From the NCBI GenBank assembly GCA_964626905.1, contig CAZVHA010000001.1, positions 62,001 to 126,000 on the forward strand: a DNA stretch of 64,000 bases, written 5' to 3'. The notes under the pieces were generated by a model. The model did not search any database, was not told where the DNA came from, and was given only the letters and a program-made list of their open reading frames with translations. Every line of letters starts with the position of its first letter. Positions within the stretch are counted from its first letter, which is position 1. Of this stretch, positions 39,426 through 48,720 are shown one piece after another. Both the position numbers and the translations under genes were made by a program. The DNA is from REEB52 sp964626905 (GTDB lineage: Bacteria > Chlamydiota > Chlamydiia > Chlamydiales > SM23-39).

Positions 39426-42203
39426 TCAATCGGTAGATGCGATTTTATTTTGGATTTCCTTGAGCTGTCTTTGTGTTTGAGAGCGATTTTCTTCTAATTT
39501 TTGCACTACTTGTTCAGGTGCTCTCATTCGAAATTCTTCATTCGCCAGTTTTTGCTGCAAAGAACCGAGGGCATTTTCCAGTTTTTCTCGCTCTTTTTCA
39601 AGTCTTTCTCGCTCTTTTCTTTTCAACGCCTCCGGCATCGGGATCATCAGCTTGTAGGCGCCGACGATTGCCGCCGATCCAAAGAGGGCGGGCGCTTTTT
39701 CGACAAAACTGACCTTCACAGTAGGTGTGAGGGCTGTGACCATCCCTTGATTTTCTTCCAAAAAGATTCTTTTGTCTTTTTCACAACAGACGATCAGCTC
39801 GGTCTTTTCGGATGGGGGAATCTGCATTTCTGCGCGGATATTGCGCACGCATCGGACCACCTCAAGCACCTCTTGAAACTCTTTTGTCGCCCCCTCATCA
39901 TCGCTCCCGATCGGCGTTGGGAAGGGAGAAACCATACATGCGCAAGAAAAAAGCGCCTCGACGACTTCTCTTGTCAATGGATCTCCTTTTTTCCCTTTAA
40001 GGGAAGGAAATTGCATCCGCACTTGGGAAAAAATCTCCTCGGTGATGAAGGGGGCCATCGGGTGCATCAGCCGAATCGCATTCACAAGGACGATGACGAG
40101 GAGTTTTTGCTTATTTGCTTTCAGCTCCGCCGTTCCCCTTTTCCCAAAAAGGATCGGCTTTGCAAGCTCCACATAATTTGCGCAAAAATCGTTCCAGTAA
40201 AACTCATAGGCGCGGGTTGCTGCCCGATCAAATGCATAATTTGCCAAAGAGTCACTGATTTCGCGGATCGTCCGATGGAGCAGCGATAAAATCCACCGAT
40301 CTTCCAAAGTGAAAAGAGTCTCATCCAACCCCTCTTCAAGAGCAGCAGCAGAAAATCCTTCCAAATTCATCAACACAAAGCGGGCGCCATTCCACACTTT
40401 ATTGGCAAAATTTTTATACTCCTCAAACTTTCTCAAATCGAGATCGATCTGCCGCGCATGCGTCGCACTCGCACAAAGAGTGAAGCGGAGCGCGTCGGTT
40501 CCATATTCGTCGATCAATTCCAGTGGATCGATGACGTTCCCCTTCGATTTGGACATTTTTTCCCACTTTGACTCGACCTCTTTGGGCATTTTTTCTCCGA
40601 GATCGTATTTTCGCTTCTCCTCTAAAGAGACATAGTGGGGGCCATGCGCCGTATTGCGCCAATACGACTTGCCGTAAATGAGCCCATGTAAAAAAGTGTC
40701 GTAAAATGGGATTTTACCCATCACATACTCTCCCATGAGGATCATCCGGGCAACCCAAAAAAAGAGGATATCGTGGCCCGTGACGAGGACCGATGTGGGA
40801 TAAAATTTTTTCAGCTCATCGGTCTTTTCTGGCCAGCCAAGAGCGCTAAAGGGCCAAAGAGCCGATGAAAACCAGGTGTCGAGTACATCGGGGTCTTGCA
40901 CCCAACTCTCATCGATATTCGGCGGCTCTCCTTCCCCGTCATAGCAAATCATCTGATCGCCCTTATACCAGATCGGGATCCGATGGCCCCACCAAAGCCC
41001 TCGAGAGATGCACCAATCGCGCAAGTTTTCAATCCAATGAAAATAGGTCTGTTCCCAGTGAGGGGGGATCAGGCGCACCCGCTTTTCCTTCACTGCTGAG
41101 ATGAGTTTTTCCTTGAAGGGCCCCATTTTGATGAACCATTGCTTTGAAAGATAGGGTTGAATCACCCCTTTCGAACGATAGGAGATGCCCACTCTCAACT
41201 TATGCGGCTCTTTTTTGACGACGAGCTGTTGCAAGTCTTTCAAAACCGCTTCTCGCGCCTCTTCCATCGCCATTCCCGCATAGGCGCCCTCCAAAATTTT
41301 TCCATCGGGGGTCATGATATTGATCATCGGAAGATGGTGCCTTTGCGCCATTTCAAAATCGTTGAAATCGTGGGCCGGGGTGATTTTGACGGCGCCCGTT
41401 CCAAAATCTGGCTCAACTGCGCCATCGGCGAGGATCGGAATCCGCCTTCCCGTCAAGGGGAGTTCAATTTGTTTCCCAATGAGGCGTTGATACCTCTTAT
41501 CCTTGGGATGGACTGCAACGGCAGTGTCGCCCAACATCGTCTCGGGGCGAGTTGTCGCAATCGTCAAAGAACCCCCTCCCACAATGGGATAGGAAATGTG
41601 CCATAAAAACGAATCTTTTTCCTCGTGCTCTACCTCATCATCGGAAAGGGCTGTTTGGGCAATCGGATCCCAATTGACGAGATAATCGCCCCGGTAGATA
41701 AGCCCATCGTCAAACATTTTTTTGAAAACGGTCTTGACTGCCCTATTGCATCCGGCGTCCATGGTGAACCTGAGCCTCGACCAATCGCAAGAGCAGCCGA
41801 GCTTTTTCAGCTGGCCTAGGATCTGCCCTTCGCATTTTTCTTTCCACTCCCAGACATGCGCCAAAAACTCTTCCCTTGAAAATTCTTTTCGCCTCTTGCC
41901 CGTTTTGAGAAATAGGTTTTTTTCAACGACCCCTTGTGTCGCAATGCCCGCATGATCAGTCCCCGGAACCCAGAGCACTTCAAATCCGGACATCCTTTTC
42001 CAGCGGATTAAAATGTCTTGCAAAGTGTCGACAAGGGCGTGGCCCATGTGCAAAGTGCCTGTCACATTGGGCGGGGGGATCACGATAGAAAAGGGCTTAT
42101 TTTCAGAATGGGGATCGGCTTTTAAAAGGCCCTTTTGTTCCCAAAAATGGATCCATTTCTCTTCGATGAGTTTGGGATCAAAAGCTTTTGGGATTTCACT
42201 CAT
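39426..42203 (-). CDS. valS: Valine-tRNA ligase
   Basis: A 925-residue class I synthetase starting MSEIPKAFDPKLIEEKW at 42203; an ATG 39 bp earlier lies inside pknD and is rejected. PPPNVTGTLHMGHAL contains the HIGH motif and EKMSKSKGNV the KMSKS loop. The editing domain (ATTRPETMLGDTAVAVHP) is intact, and the C-terminal coiled coil (RKERERLEKEREKLENALGS) is present. The start overlaps the pknD stop by 8 bp; pknD-valS adjacency is known from Chlamydia. Confidence 0.98.
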   Translation of the reverse strand: MSEIPKAFDPKLIEEKWIHFWEQKGLLKADPHSENKPFSIVIPPPNVTGTLHMGHALVDTLQDILIRWKRMSGFEVLWVPGTDHAGIATQGVVEKNLFLKTGKRRKEFSREEFLAHVWEWKEKCEGQILGQLKKLGCSCDWSRLRFTMDAGCNRAVKTVFKKMFDDGLIYRGDYLVNWDPIAQTALSDDEVEHEEKDSFLWHISYPIVGGGSLTIATTRPETMLGDTAVAVHPKDKRYQRLIGKQIELPLTGRRIPILADGAVEPDFGTGAVKITPAHDFNDFEMAQRHHLPMINIMTPDGKILEGAYAGMAMEEAREAVLKDLQQLVVKKEPHKLRVGISYRSKGVIQPYLSKQWFIKMGPFKEKLISAVKEKRVRLIPPHWEQTYFHWIENLRDWCISRGLWWGHRIPIWYKGDQMICYDGEGEPPNIDESWVQDPDVLDTWFSSALWPFSALGWPEKTDELKKFYPTSVLVTGHDILFFWVARMILMGEYVMGKIPFYDTFLHGLIYGKSYWRNTAHGPHYVSLEEKRKYDLGEKMPKEVESKWEKMSKSKGNVIDPLELIDEYGTDALRFTLCASATHARQIDLDLRKFEEYKNFANKVWNGARFVLMNLEGFSAAALEEGLDETLFTLEDRWILSLLHRTIREISDSLANYAFDRAATRAYEFYWNDFCANYVELAKPILFGKRGTAELKANKQKLLVIVLVNAIRLMHPMAPFITEEIFSQVRMQFPSLKGKKGDPLTREVVEALFSCACMVSPFPTPIGSDDEGATKEFQEVLEVVRCVRNIRAEMQIPPSEKTELIVCCEKDKRIFLEENQGMVTALTPTVKVSFVEKAPALFGSAAIVGAYKLMIPMPEALKRKERERLEKEREKLENALGSLQQKLANEEFRMRAPEQVVQKLEENRSQTQRQLKEIQNKIASTD

Positions 42204-44688
42204 GGCCAGGCAGTTTAGCAGATTTTGGATTTCTTGGCACACAGCGATAAAAGAGATCGATTTGCCTGTGGAGCTCCTTTTTCTCCCACCAAAAGGCCTG
42301 CTCCATCCACCCCTCTTCGAGCCGCGAAGTGAGAAACAGACTCGGCAGCGCCGTCGTCGGGGGATAGGGGGTTTCCAAAACGGAGTTGAAATGGCGCATC
42401 GCCGCCTCTTTCCCTTGCGTCATGTAGAGAAAGGTGCCGTAGGGGAAGTGCAGAGGGGAAGTCTCTTGCGAGCGGGCCTCGGGATACTGCTCAAAAAGGG
42501 CTTTTGCCTCGCTCAATTTGCCGCTCAAAAGGAGATTCCAGGCGACGAGTGTTTTTTTCTTGTTCGCTTTTTTTGGCAAAAACTTTTGCAGCGCGTCTTT
42601 TGCCTCGAGCTCTTGCAAGCAGACGAGGGCGTTGTTGAAGAGCACCTCATCCTCTTTGACACTTGCAGCCAACTCGATGAGAATAGGGATTTTGGCCAGC
42701 CAAAATGCGAGTTGGATCGCAATGGAAAGGGTCCGATTGTCTGACTTTTGGATGAAGGGCAAAGACTCCCAATTTTTCTCCAAACTGTCGATTAGATGGC
42801 AGGTGTCGGGATTTTCAAAAAGGTCTGGAATGTGTCGAATGGCGAGCAAGATGATCCGATAAGCCGACTCGCGGCTCACGAGAGAGCTTTCGTGCATTCG
42901 ATAGACGATGTGCTCTTTGAGCATCGGCAAAAGGGGGTGATTGGGAAACTTTCTCAAGGCGAGCTCCAAACATTTTGCCTCCTCTTCCACATCGCCCAGT
43001 TCTTTGTAGACGAGTGACTTGCCGAGGTATTCTAAGGGGGCTCCTGGCGTTCGGTAGAGCTTTTCAAACTCCTTCAAAGCCAAATGGTAGAGGTGATCAT
43101 TTTGTTCAAAGCGCCCCTTTTCGATGAGGGTGAGCCCCGCGCGAAAAAGTGCTTCGCGCCCCTCCATTCTTCCGGGAAAAGACTGGCCGATTTTTCGGTA
43201 TTCGCTCAAGGCGGTGTCGTAGAGTTTGAGGCTTAAAAAGGCGTTCGGCACGGCAAGACAGCCGACCATTGCGTTGTGGCTCGCGTCGAAGATTTTGAAA
43301 TTTTTGATCTGAAAATGGCCATCTTTGTGGAGAAGTCCGACGCGACTGCCTGCAAAGGGAAGATGGCTCGAAAAGGCAAGTTTTAGTTTGCCGTCGATGA
43401 ACACTTTGAGGTGATCGTCAATTTTTTCAATGGCGATTTTATAGTTTAATTTCGGTTCTGCGATTTTCGTTTCCAAAAGGAGGACATTGTTGCGAAAGAG
43501 CTTGCAATCGCTATGGCCGACCCAGATGCAATACCCCTCTTCGAGATGGCGGCTCAAATCGGGCACATTGAGTAAAAATCCGACACCACTTCCCTTTTTC
43601 TCGAGGAAAAGATCGGCGCTGAGGCGCAAATTGCTGGCGAATTCACTTTTCGAAATCATCATCGCCGCCCACTCGGTCACATCGAGACTTCTCGTGATGG
43701 CGATGTTTTTGGCAAGGAGAACATTTTCTTGGAGCATCCAGTCGCTTTTCCGATCGGGCTTGAGCTCTGTCGCTAAAACCCAAAGGGGCTTGCCCTCGAT
43801 GTAGTTTTTAATCTCGCGGATCAACTCCTCCGCAGTTTTATAGCGGGTTTTGGGAGATTTTGCCAAACAGCGGCGGCATACCTCTGAGAGTTGGAGCGGG
43901 ATATCGCGATACGGGGCAAGTTCAATGGGGTCGGTGAGCTCTTCCGTAGGGACGCTTTTTCGAAAGGCAGCTAAATTTTTTCTTTGAAAGGGGAGCTCTA
44001 AGGTGAGCATCTGATAGAGGATGACTCCGAGGGCGTAAAGGTCGGTTTGAACCGAAGAGGATTTCCCCAAAAGCCTTTCGGGTGCCATGTAGGCGAGGGT
44101 CCCGGTGATTTTGCCTGGCCGGGTCAAATTTCCCCCGAATGCTTTTTCTTTGCCGCCGATCTCTTCATCGCCGATCTGATCGATAAAATCGGCAATGCCC
44201 CAATCGAGAATCATTACCTCGCCATATTTTCCGATGATGATGTTTTCGGGCTTCAAATCGCGGTGCAAAATCCCCTTCGAATGGGTGTAGGCAACCGCCT
44301 CGCAGACCTGGAGGAAAATGCGGACCAAAGAGGGGATTGAGTTGCGCACGGGGTGGAGTTCTCCCTTGTTGGAGCGCAAGATTTGGCGCAGGGTCATCCC
44401 CTCGACAAAAGGCATGGTGTAGTAGATGTCTGGAGGAGCTGTCTGAATCGATAAAATAGGGACGATCGAAGGGTGGCTGAGGGCACTTGCCACTTCAGCC
44501 TCCCTCAAAAACCGACTCTGAATGGTTTTACTCTCTTTGAGTTCTGGCCGAACCCGCTTCAGGGCGATATGGCGGCCACAAATGGGATCTTTTGCGAGAT
44601 AGACCTCGCCCATCCCCCCCTTGCCCAGGCTCTGGACAATGGAGTAAGGCCCCACACTTTCTGGCAATTTTTGCTCAAGTTTACCCAT
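42196..44688 (-). CDS. pknD: Serine/threonine protein kinase PknD
   Basis: An 830-residue protein. The kinase domain (about 13-300) has LGKGGMGEVYLAKD, the catalytic HRDLKPENIIIG and GTLAYMAPERLLG. The usual DFG is DWG (ILDWGIADF), as in chlamydial PknD. The region about 330-480 is beta-rich and resembles a concanavalin/LamG-like fold (VFIDGKLKLAFSSHLPFAGS). The rest to the C-terminus is TPR-like helical repeats (ALKEFEKLYRTPGAPLEYLG). There is no membrane span. Its targets are unknown. It ends within valS and probably shares its promoter. Confidence 0.94.
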   Translation of the reverse strand: MGKLEQKLPESVGPYSIVQSLGKGGMGEVYLAKDPICGRHIALKRVRPELKESKTIQSRFLREAEVASALSHPSIVPILSIQTAPPDIYYTMPFVEGMTLRQILRSNKGELHPVRNSIPSLVRIFLQVCEAVAYTHSKGILHRDLKPENIIIGKYGEVMILDWGIADFIDQIGDEEIGGKEKAFGGNLTRPGKITGTLAYMAPERLLGKSSSVQTDLYALGVILYQMLTLELPFQRKNLAAFRKSVPTEELTDPIELAPYRDIPLQLSEVCRRCLAKSPKTRYKTAEELIREIKNYIEGKPLWVLATELKPDRKSDWMLQENVLLAKNIAITRSLDVTEWAAMMISKSEFASNLRLSADLFLEKKGSGVGFLLNVPDLSRHLEEGYCIWVGHSDCKLFRNNVLLLETKIAEPKLNYKIAIEKIDDHLKVFIDGKLKLAFSSHLPFAGSRVGLLHKDGHFQIKNFKIFDASHNAMVGCLAVPNAFLSLKLYDTALSEYRKIGQSFPGRMEGREALFRAGLTLIEKGRFEQNDHLYHLALKEFEKLYRTPGAPLEYLGKSLVYKELGDVEEEAKCLELALRKFPNHPLLPMLKEHIVYRMHESSLVSRESAYRIILLAIRHIPDLFENPDTCHLIDSLEKNWESLPFIQKSDNRTLSIAIQLAFWLAKIPILIELAASVKEDEVLFNNALVCLQELEAKDALQKFLPKKANKKKTLVAWNLLLSGKLSEAKALFEQYPEARSQETSPLHFPYGTFLYMTQGKEAAMRHFNSVLETPYPPTTALPSLFLTSRLEEGWMEQAFWWEKKELHRQIDLFYRCVPRNPKSAKLPGHE

Positions 44689-44772
44689 TTTCAGGTTCGT
44701 TCATGCCACATTTGCCACAAAATCGCTAGGGAAAAGTTTTAAAAAAATAGAAAAATCTCTACAATCTAGCTG

Positions 44773-45780
44773 ATGTCTGAAAAAAAAATCATTTTAACGG
44801 GGGACCGCCCGACGGGAAAACTCCACTTGGGCCATTTCGTTGGCTCTTTGGCTGCACGCGTCAAGCTGCAGGAGAGCCATAAACAATTCGTGATGATCGC
44901 AGACGCCCAGGCGCTCACCGATCACGCGGATACGCCAGAGCTCATCCGAGCCAATGTGCTGGAAGTCGCCCTCGATTACCTCGCAGTGGGCATCGATCCG
45001 AAAAAGACAACCATTTTTATCCAATCGCTTGTCCCATCTCTCGCCGAGCTGACGATGGTCTTTCTCAACCTCATTACCTGGAATCGACTCAAACACAATC
45101 CGACAGTCAAACTCGAAATCCAACAAAAGGGATTTGGCGAAGAGGTCCCTGCCGGTTTTATGATCTATCCCGTTTCGCAGGCGGCCGACATCGCCGCCTT
45201 CAAGGCCTCGATTGTCCCCGTCGGGGACGATCAAATTCCGATGATCGAGCAGACGGTGGAACTGGTCCGCAAGTTCAACCGGCTCTATAAAACCGATCTC
45301 CTCGTCGAACCCAAGGTGCTCACGTCAACGATGGCCCGTCTACCCGGGATCGATGGCAAGGCAAAAATGAGCAAAAGTCTCCACAACGCCATTTTTCTCT
45401 CCGATCCCGCCGATGTCGTCGCTAAAAAAGTGAAGGGGATGTATACCGATCCGGGCCATTTGCGCGTCGAAGATCCGGGCAAAGTGGAGGGGAATCCCGT
45501 ATTTACCTATCTCGATGCATTTGGGGTGAATAAAGAGAAAATAGAAGAGATGAAGGCCCACTATAGCCGGGGCGGTCTGGGCGATTCTATTGTCAAAAAA
45601 CAGCTCCTCGACGAACTGCAAAGTTTTCTAGATCCGATCCGAGCGCGCAGAGAAGAATACGCCAAAGACCCCCGTGCCGTGATGGACCTTTTACGAAAAG
45701 GGACCGCAGCGGCGGGCGCAGTGGCTCATCAAACCTTTGCTGAGGTGCGAAAAGCGATGGGAATCGATTATTTCTTCTGA
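44773..45780 (+). CDS. trpS: Tryptophan-tRNA ligase
   Basis: A 335-residue class I synthetase. GKLHLGHFVGSL is the HIGH region and GKAKMSKSLHNAI the KMSKS loop; PVGDDQIPMIEQTVELVRKF and the GGLGDSIVKKQLLDEL end are typical. Divergent from pknD with an 84-bp gap rich in A/T. The matching tRNA-Trp is at 8325. It overlaps the next convergent gene by 13 bp. Confidence 0.97.
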   Translation: MSEKKIILTGDRPTGKLHLGHFVGSLAARVKLQESHKQFVMIADAQALTDHADTPELIRANVLEVALDYLAVGIDPKKTTIFIQSLVPSLAELTMVFLNLITWNRLKHNPTVKLEIQQKGFGEEVPAGFMIYPVSQAADIAAFKASIVPVGDDQIPMIEQTVELVRKFNRLYKTDLLVEPKVLTSTMARLPGIDGKAKMSKSLHNAIFLSDPADVVAKKVKGMYTDPGHLRVEDPGKVEGNPVFTYLDAFGVNKEKIEEMKAHYSRGGLGDSIVKKQLLDELQSFLDPIRARREEYAKDPRAVMDLLRKGTAAAGAVAHQTFAEVRKAMGIDYFF

Positions 45781-46142
45781 TCCTCTTCGATTTCGCAGTT
45801 GAGCTCTTCCTCTTTTTCCTCTTCAGTCTCCTCGCCGGGTCCCATAAATTCGCGAAAGAGGATATAGATCGCCCCTAAAGTGAAGAGGATGGGGAGAAAT
45901 ATTTTCCAAGAGATATCATATTCGACGGTGACGAAGGTCCCGACAAAGACGAGAAGGGTGACCAAAGTATCGTAAGTGCGCCCTACGAGAAATTGCCGAA
46001 CGGCAAGGGGGAGACCGACGATGAGCATAATTCCGGGCCACCAATTTTCTGTAAAAATGAGTGTGGCAAGGCCGAGAAGAAAGAGGGCAGTTGAGATAAC
46101 TTGGGCTTTTTTCTTTGAGGTGATTGGATGGTGATCCGACAT
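45768..46142 (-). CDS. Small polytopic membrane protein of unknown function
   Basis: A 124-residue protein starting MSDHHPITSKKKAQ at 46142; a longer frame upstream has no support. Four hydrophobic stretches (about 15-33, 35-51, 57-74, 76-93) and a strongly acidic C-terminal tail (GPGEETEEEKEEELN). Similar short four-span proteins with acidic tails occur in bacteria, without known function. It is convergent with trpS (13-bp overlap) and its promoter must lie in 46143-46250 beside the inverted repeat at 46258. Confidence 0.65.
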   Translation of the reverse strand: MSDHHPITSKKKAQVISTALFLLGLATLIFTENWWPGIMLIVGLPLAVRQFLVGRTYDTLVTLLVFVGTFVTVEYDISWKIFLPILFTLGAIYILFREFMGPGEETEEEKEEELNCEIEEDQKK

Positions 46143-46257
46143 CGATTTTTCCTTTTTAAACAACCATAGCACATTTTTGCTGTACTTGACAAACGACCTT
46201 AGAACACAATATATAAAAATTGATTTACCAAGGTTGGTGCTATGCGAAAATGGGCTT

Positions 46258-46428
46258 ATACACAAACTACCTCAAGAATCGGGAATATGCCAAGGAGGCG
46301 CCCTGAATTTGGACCAGGCTTTGCGGCGCCGAAGCAGCTAAACTTAAAAAGTTTAGTGATGCAGGCGGGATCAAATTCAGTGGCTGTCCGACGCCGGCAG
46401 AAACCGATTCTTGAGGTAGTTTGTGTAT
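46258..46428. repeat. Long imperfect palindrome with perfect 25-bp ends
   Basis: The first 25 bases (46258-46282, ATACACAAACTACC...) are the exact reverse complement of 46404-46428. Partly matching inner arms include CTGAATTT/AAATTCAG, and the centre is a perfect hairpin CTAAACTT-AAA-AAGTTTAG (46338-46356). The whole element can fold as one long stem of about 171 bp. The right end reads directly into the signal peptide of the DUF2147 gene. It encodes no transposase; it resembles a small non-autonomous insertion (MITE-like). Confidence 0.88.
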
Positions 46429-46907
46429 ATCTTTTCCTTCTTCTGGCGACATTTGCAATGGGTGCAGAAGAGATTGGGGGATTTTGGAAAAGTTATGATG
46501 ATAACGGGACACCTCAATGCATTTTTGGGGTCTACGAACATGACGGGATCTATTATGGGCGGATTATCGGGACCTATGATGACGATGGAAAAATGACCGA
46601 TACGATTTACCATCCGACGAAAAGGGCTGAAGGGGTGGTTGGCAATCCCCACACTTGTGGGCTCGACATCGTCTATAATTTGCAAGATGGGGGATCCACT
46701 TATGATGGGAAAATCATCGATCCTTCGAAGGGGAAAACGTACAACTGTTCTATGTGGAAGCAAGGGGAATACCTGATTTTGCGCGGGAAACTGTTTATTT
46801 TTGGGAAAAATATCACCTGGTATCCGGCGAGCAAAACCGATTTTCCAAAAGGGTTTAAATTGCCCGACATGAAGAAATTTAAACCATCGATCCCGCAAGT
46901 GAATTAA
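46359..46907 (+). CDS. Exported DUF2147-family protein
   Basis: A 182-residue protein if started at the ATG at 46359 (GTG at 46356 is also possible). It then begins with a basic n-region (VAVRRRQKP) and a hydrophobic core (ILEVVCVYLFLLLATFAMG), a usable signal peptide. IGGFWKSYDDNGTPQCIFGV, HDGIYYGRIIGTYDDD, CGLDIVYNLQ and DPSKGKTYNCSMW are typical of DUF2147, small secreted beta proteins of unknown role. The start codon and the positively charged region lie inside the palindrome 46258-46428, so the native 5' end may have been replaced. A start at 46242 would add 39 residues of repeat sequence and is less likely. Confidence 0.78.
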   Translation: MQAGSNSVAVRRRQKPILEVVCVYLFLLLATFAMGAEEIGGFWKSYDDNGTPQCIFGVYEHDGIYYGRIIGTYDDDGKMTDTIYHPTKRAEGVVGNPHTCGLDIVYNLQDGGSTYDGKIIDPSKGKTYNCSMWKQGEYLILRGKLFIFGKNITWYPASKTDFPKGFKLPDMKKFKPSIPQVN

Positions 46908-46911
46908 AACC

Positions 46912-48720
46912 ATGGCAAAAAAATACGACGAAGCGGCCATTCAATCCCTCGATGCGCTGACCCACATTCGCTTAAGACCGGGGATGTACATCGGCAGGCT
47001 TGGCAATGGCTCTCATCCCGATGATGGGATCTATGTGATGATCAAGGAGATCATCGACAACGCAGTCGATGAGTTCATCATGGGCAACGGCTCCAAAATC
47101 CAAATTGAGCTCGATGAAAAAACAGCGACGGTGCGGGTGCGCGATTTTGGAAGGGGAATTCCCCTTGGAAAGATGATCGAATGCGTCAGTCAAATCAACA
47201 CGGGCGCCAAGTACAACGATGAGGTCTTTCAATTTTCGGTCGGCCTCAATGGCGTTGGGACAAAAGCGGTCAATGCCCTCTCGTCGCACTTTGTCGTAGA
47301 GAGTTTTCGGGATGGCCAGTTTGCCTACGCCCGTTTTGTCAAGGGAGTGTTGAAGGAAAAAAAGAAGGGCAAATCAGGGGAAAAGACGGGAACTTTTGTC
47401 GAATTTACTCCCGATGAAGCCATTTTTAAAAAGTTTGCCTTTCAAAAAGAGCTGATCGTCAAGCGGCTTTGGCATTACGCCTATCTCAATACGGGACTTG
47501 AGCTGATTTTCAACAAGGAAAAAATTCGCTCCGAAAATGGCCTCTTGGATCTGTTGAATGCCGAGCTCAAAGAGGATAGGCTCTATGAGCCGCTCCATTA
47601 TAAGGGCAAGGGGCTCGAATTTGCTTTTTTGCACTCGACGAGTTACGGCGAAACCTATTTTTCTTTTGTCAATGGGCAATATACGCAAGATGGCGGGAGT
47701 CACCTTTCGGCATTCAAAGAGGGAATTTTAAAGGGGATCAACGACTACGCGAAGAAGAACTTTCAGGGGATCGATGTGCGCGAGGGGATCGTCGGGGCGA
47801 TTCTCGTCAAAGTGAAAGAGCCCGTTTTTGAATCGCAAACCAAAAATAAGCTCTCCAACATTGAGATTCGCGCTCCCTTGGTGCAAGAGGTCAACCAAGC
47901 CGTCCAAAATCTCCTATATAAGAATGAAGAGATTGCAAAAAAGATCATCGAGCGGATCCATTTCAATGAGAGATTGAGAAAAGAGCTTGCCGCGGTTAAA
48001 AAAGAGGCGAAAGAAAAGCAAAAAAAGATCTCCTTCAAAATCCCAAAGCTGCGCGATTCAAAATACCACTTTGGTGACGGGAGCAAAGAGGGGGAAAAGA
48101 CAGTCATTTTTCTCACGGAAGGAGAATCGGCTTCCGCCTCGATCGTCATGAGTCGCGATCCCCTTTACCAAGCGGTCTTTTCTTTGAGGGGAAAACCGAT
48201 GAACGTCCACGGGATGAAACTCGATCAACTCTATAAAAACGAAGAGATGTACAACTTGATGTCGGCCCTTAACATCGAAGAGGACCTTGCCAATTTGCGC
48301 TACCAAAAAGTGATTTTGGCAACCGATGCAGACGTTGACGGGATGCACATTCGCAATCTCCTCATCACCTTCTTTTTAACCTATTTTGAATCGCTCGTTT
48401 TAAATGGGCACTTGCATATCCTCGAAACGCCCCTTTTCAAAGTGCGCAATAAAGAAAAGACGCTCTACTGCTACTCCGAAGAGGAAAAGAAGAAAGCGGC
48501 TGAGCTGTTAAAAAGAGGGGTGGAAATCACCCGGTTCAAAGGGTTGGGAGAGATTTCGCCAGATGAGTTTAAGCAATTTATCGGCAAAGAGATCCGGTTA
48601 ATTCCAGTGATGGTGGAGCACATTTCCGATATCAAACCCACTTTGGAATTTTACATGGGGAAAAATACGCCCCAAAGAAAGGGATTTATCATGGAGAACT
48701 TGGTGGGCGAAAATGGATGA
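46912..48720 (+). CDS. parE: Topoisomerase IV-like subunit B (second GyrB/ParE-type ATPase)
   Basis: A 602-residue GHKL ATPase. EIIDNAVDEFIMGNG binds ATP, DFGRGIPL and GLNGVGTKAVNALSSH complete the site; the TOPRIM part has FLTEGESASASIV and ATDADVDGMHI. It lacks the long C-terminal extension of some GyrB proteins. It pairs with the gene that overlaps it by 8 bp. In Chlamydia the equivalent pair is annotated gyrB_2/gyrA_2 and is distinct from the true gyrase. It starts 4 bp after the DUF2147 stop. Confidence 0.93.
   Translation: MAKKYDEAAIQSLDALTHIRLRPGMYIGRLGNGSHPDDGIYVMIKEIIDNAVDEFIMGNGSKIQIELDEKTATVRVRDFGRGIPLGKMIECVSQINTGAKYNDEVFQFSVGLNGVGTKAVNALSSHFVVESFRDGQFAYARFVKGVLKEKKKGKSGEKTGTFVEFTPDEAIFKKFAFQKELIVKRLWHYAYLNTGLELIFNKEKIRSENGLLDLLNAELKEDRLYEPLHYKGKGLEFAFLHSTSYGETYFSFVNGQYTQDGGSHLSAFKEGILKGINDYAKKNFQGIDVREGIVGAILVKVKEPVFESQTKNKLSNIEIRAPLVQEVNQAVQNLLYKNEEIAKKIIERIHFNERLRKELAAVKKEAKEKQKKISFKIPKLRDSKYHFGDGSKEGEKTVIFLTEGESASASIVMSRDPLYQAVFSLRGKPMNVHGMKLDQLYKNEEMYNLMSALNIEEDLANLRYQKVILATDADVDGMHIRNLLITFFLTYFESLVLNGHLHILETPLFKVRNKEKTLYCYSEEEKKKAAELLKRGVEITRFKGLGEISPDEFKQFIGKEIRLIPVMVEHISDIKPTLEFYMGKNTPQRKGFIMENLVGENG

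Noticed and set aside
46242..46358. Upstream extension of the DUF2147 protein (MRKWAYTQ start)
   Set aside because: The extra 39 residues are translated palindrome and precede a good signal peptide; export would be unlikely with them attached.
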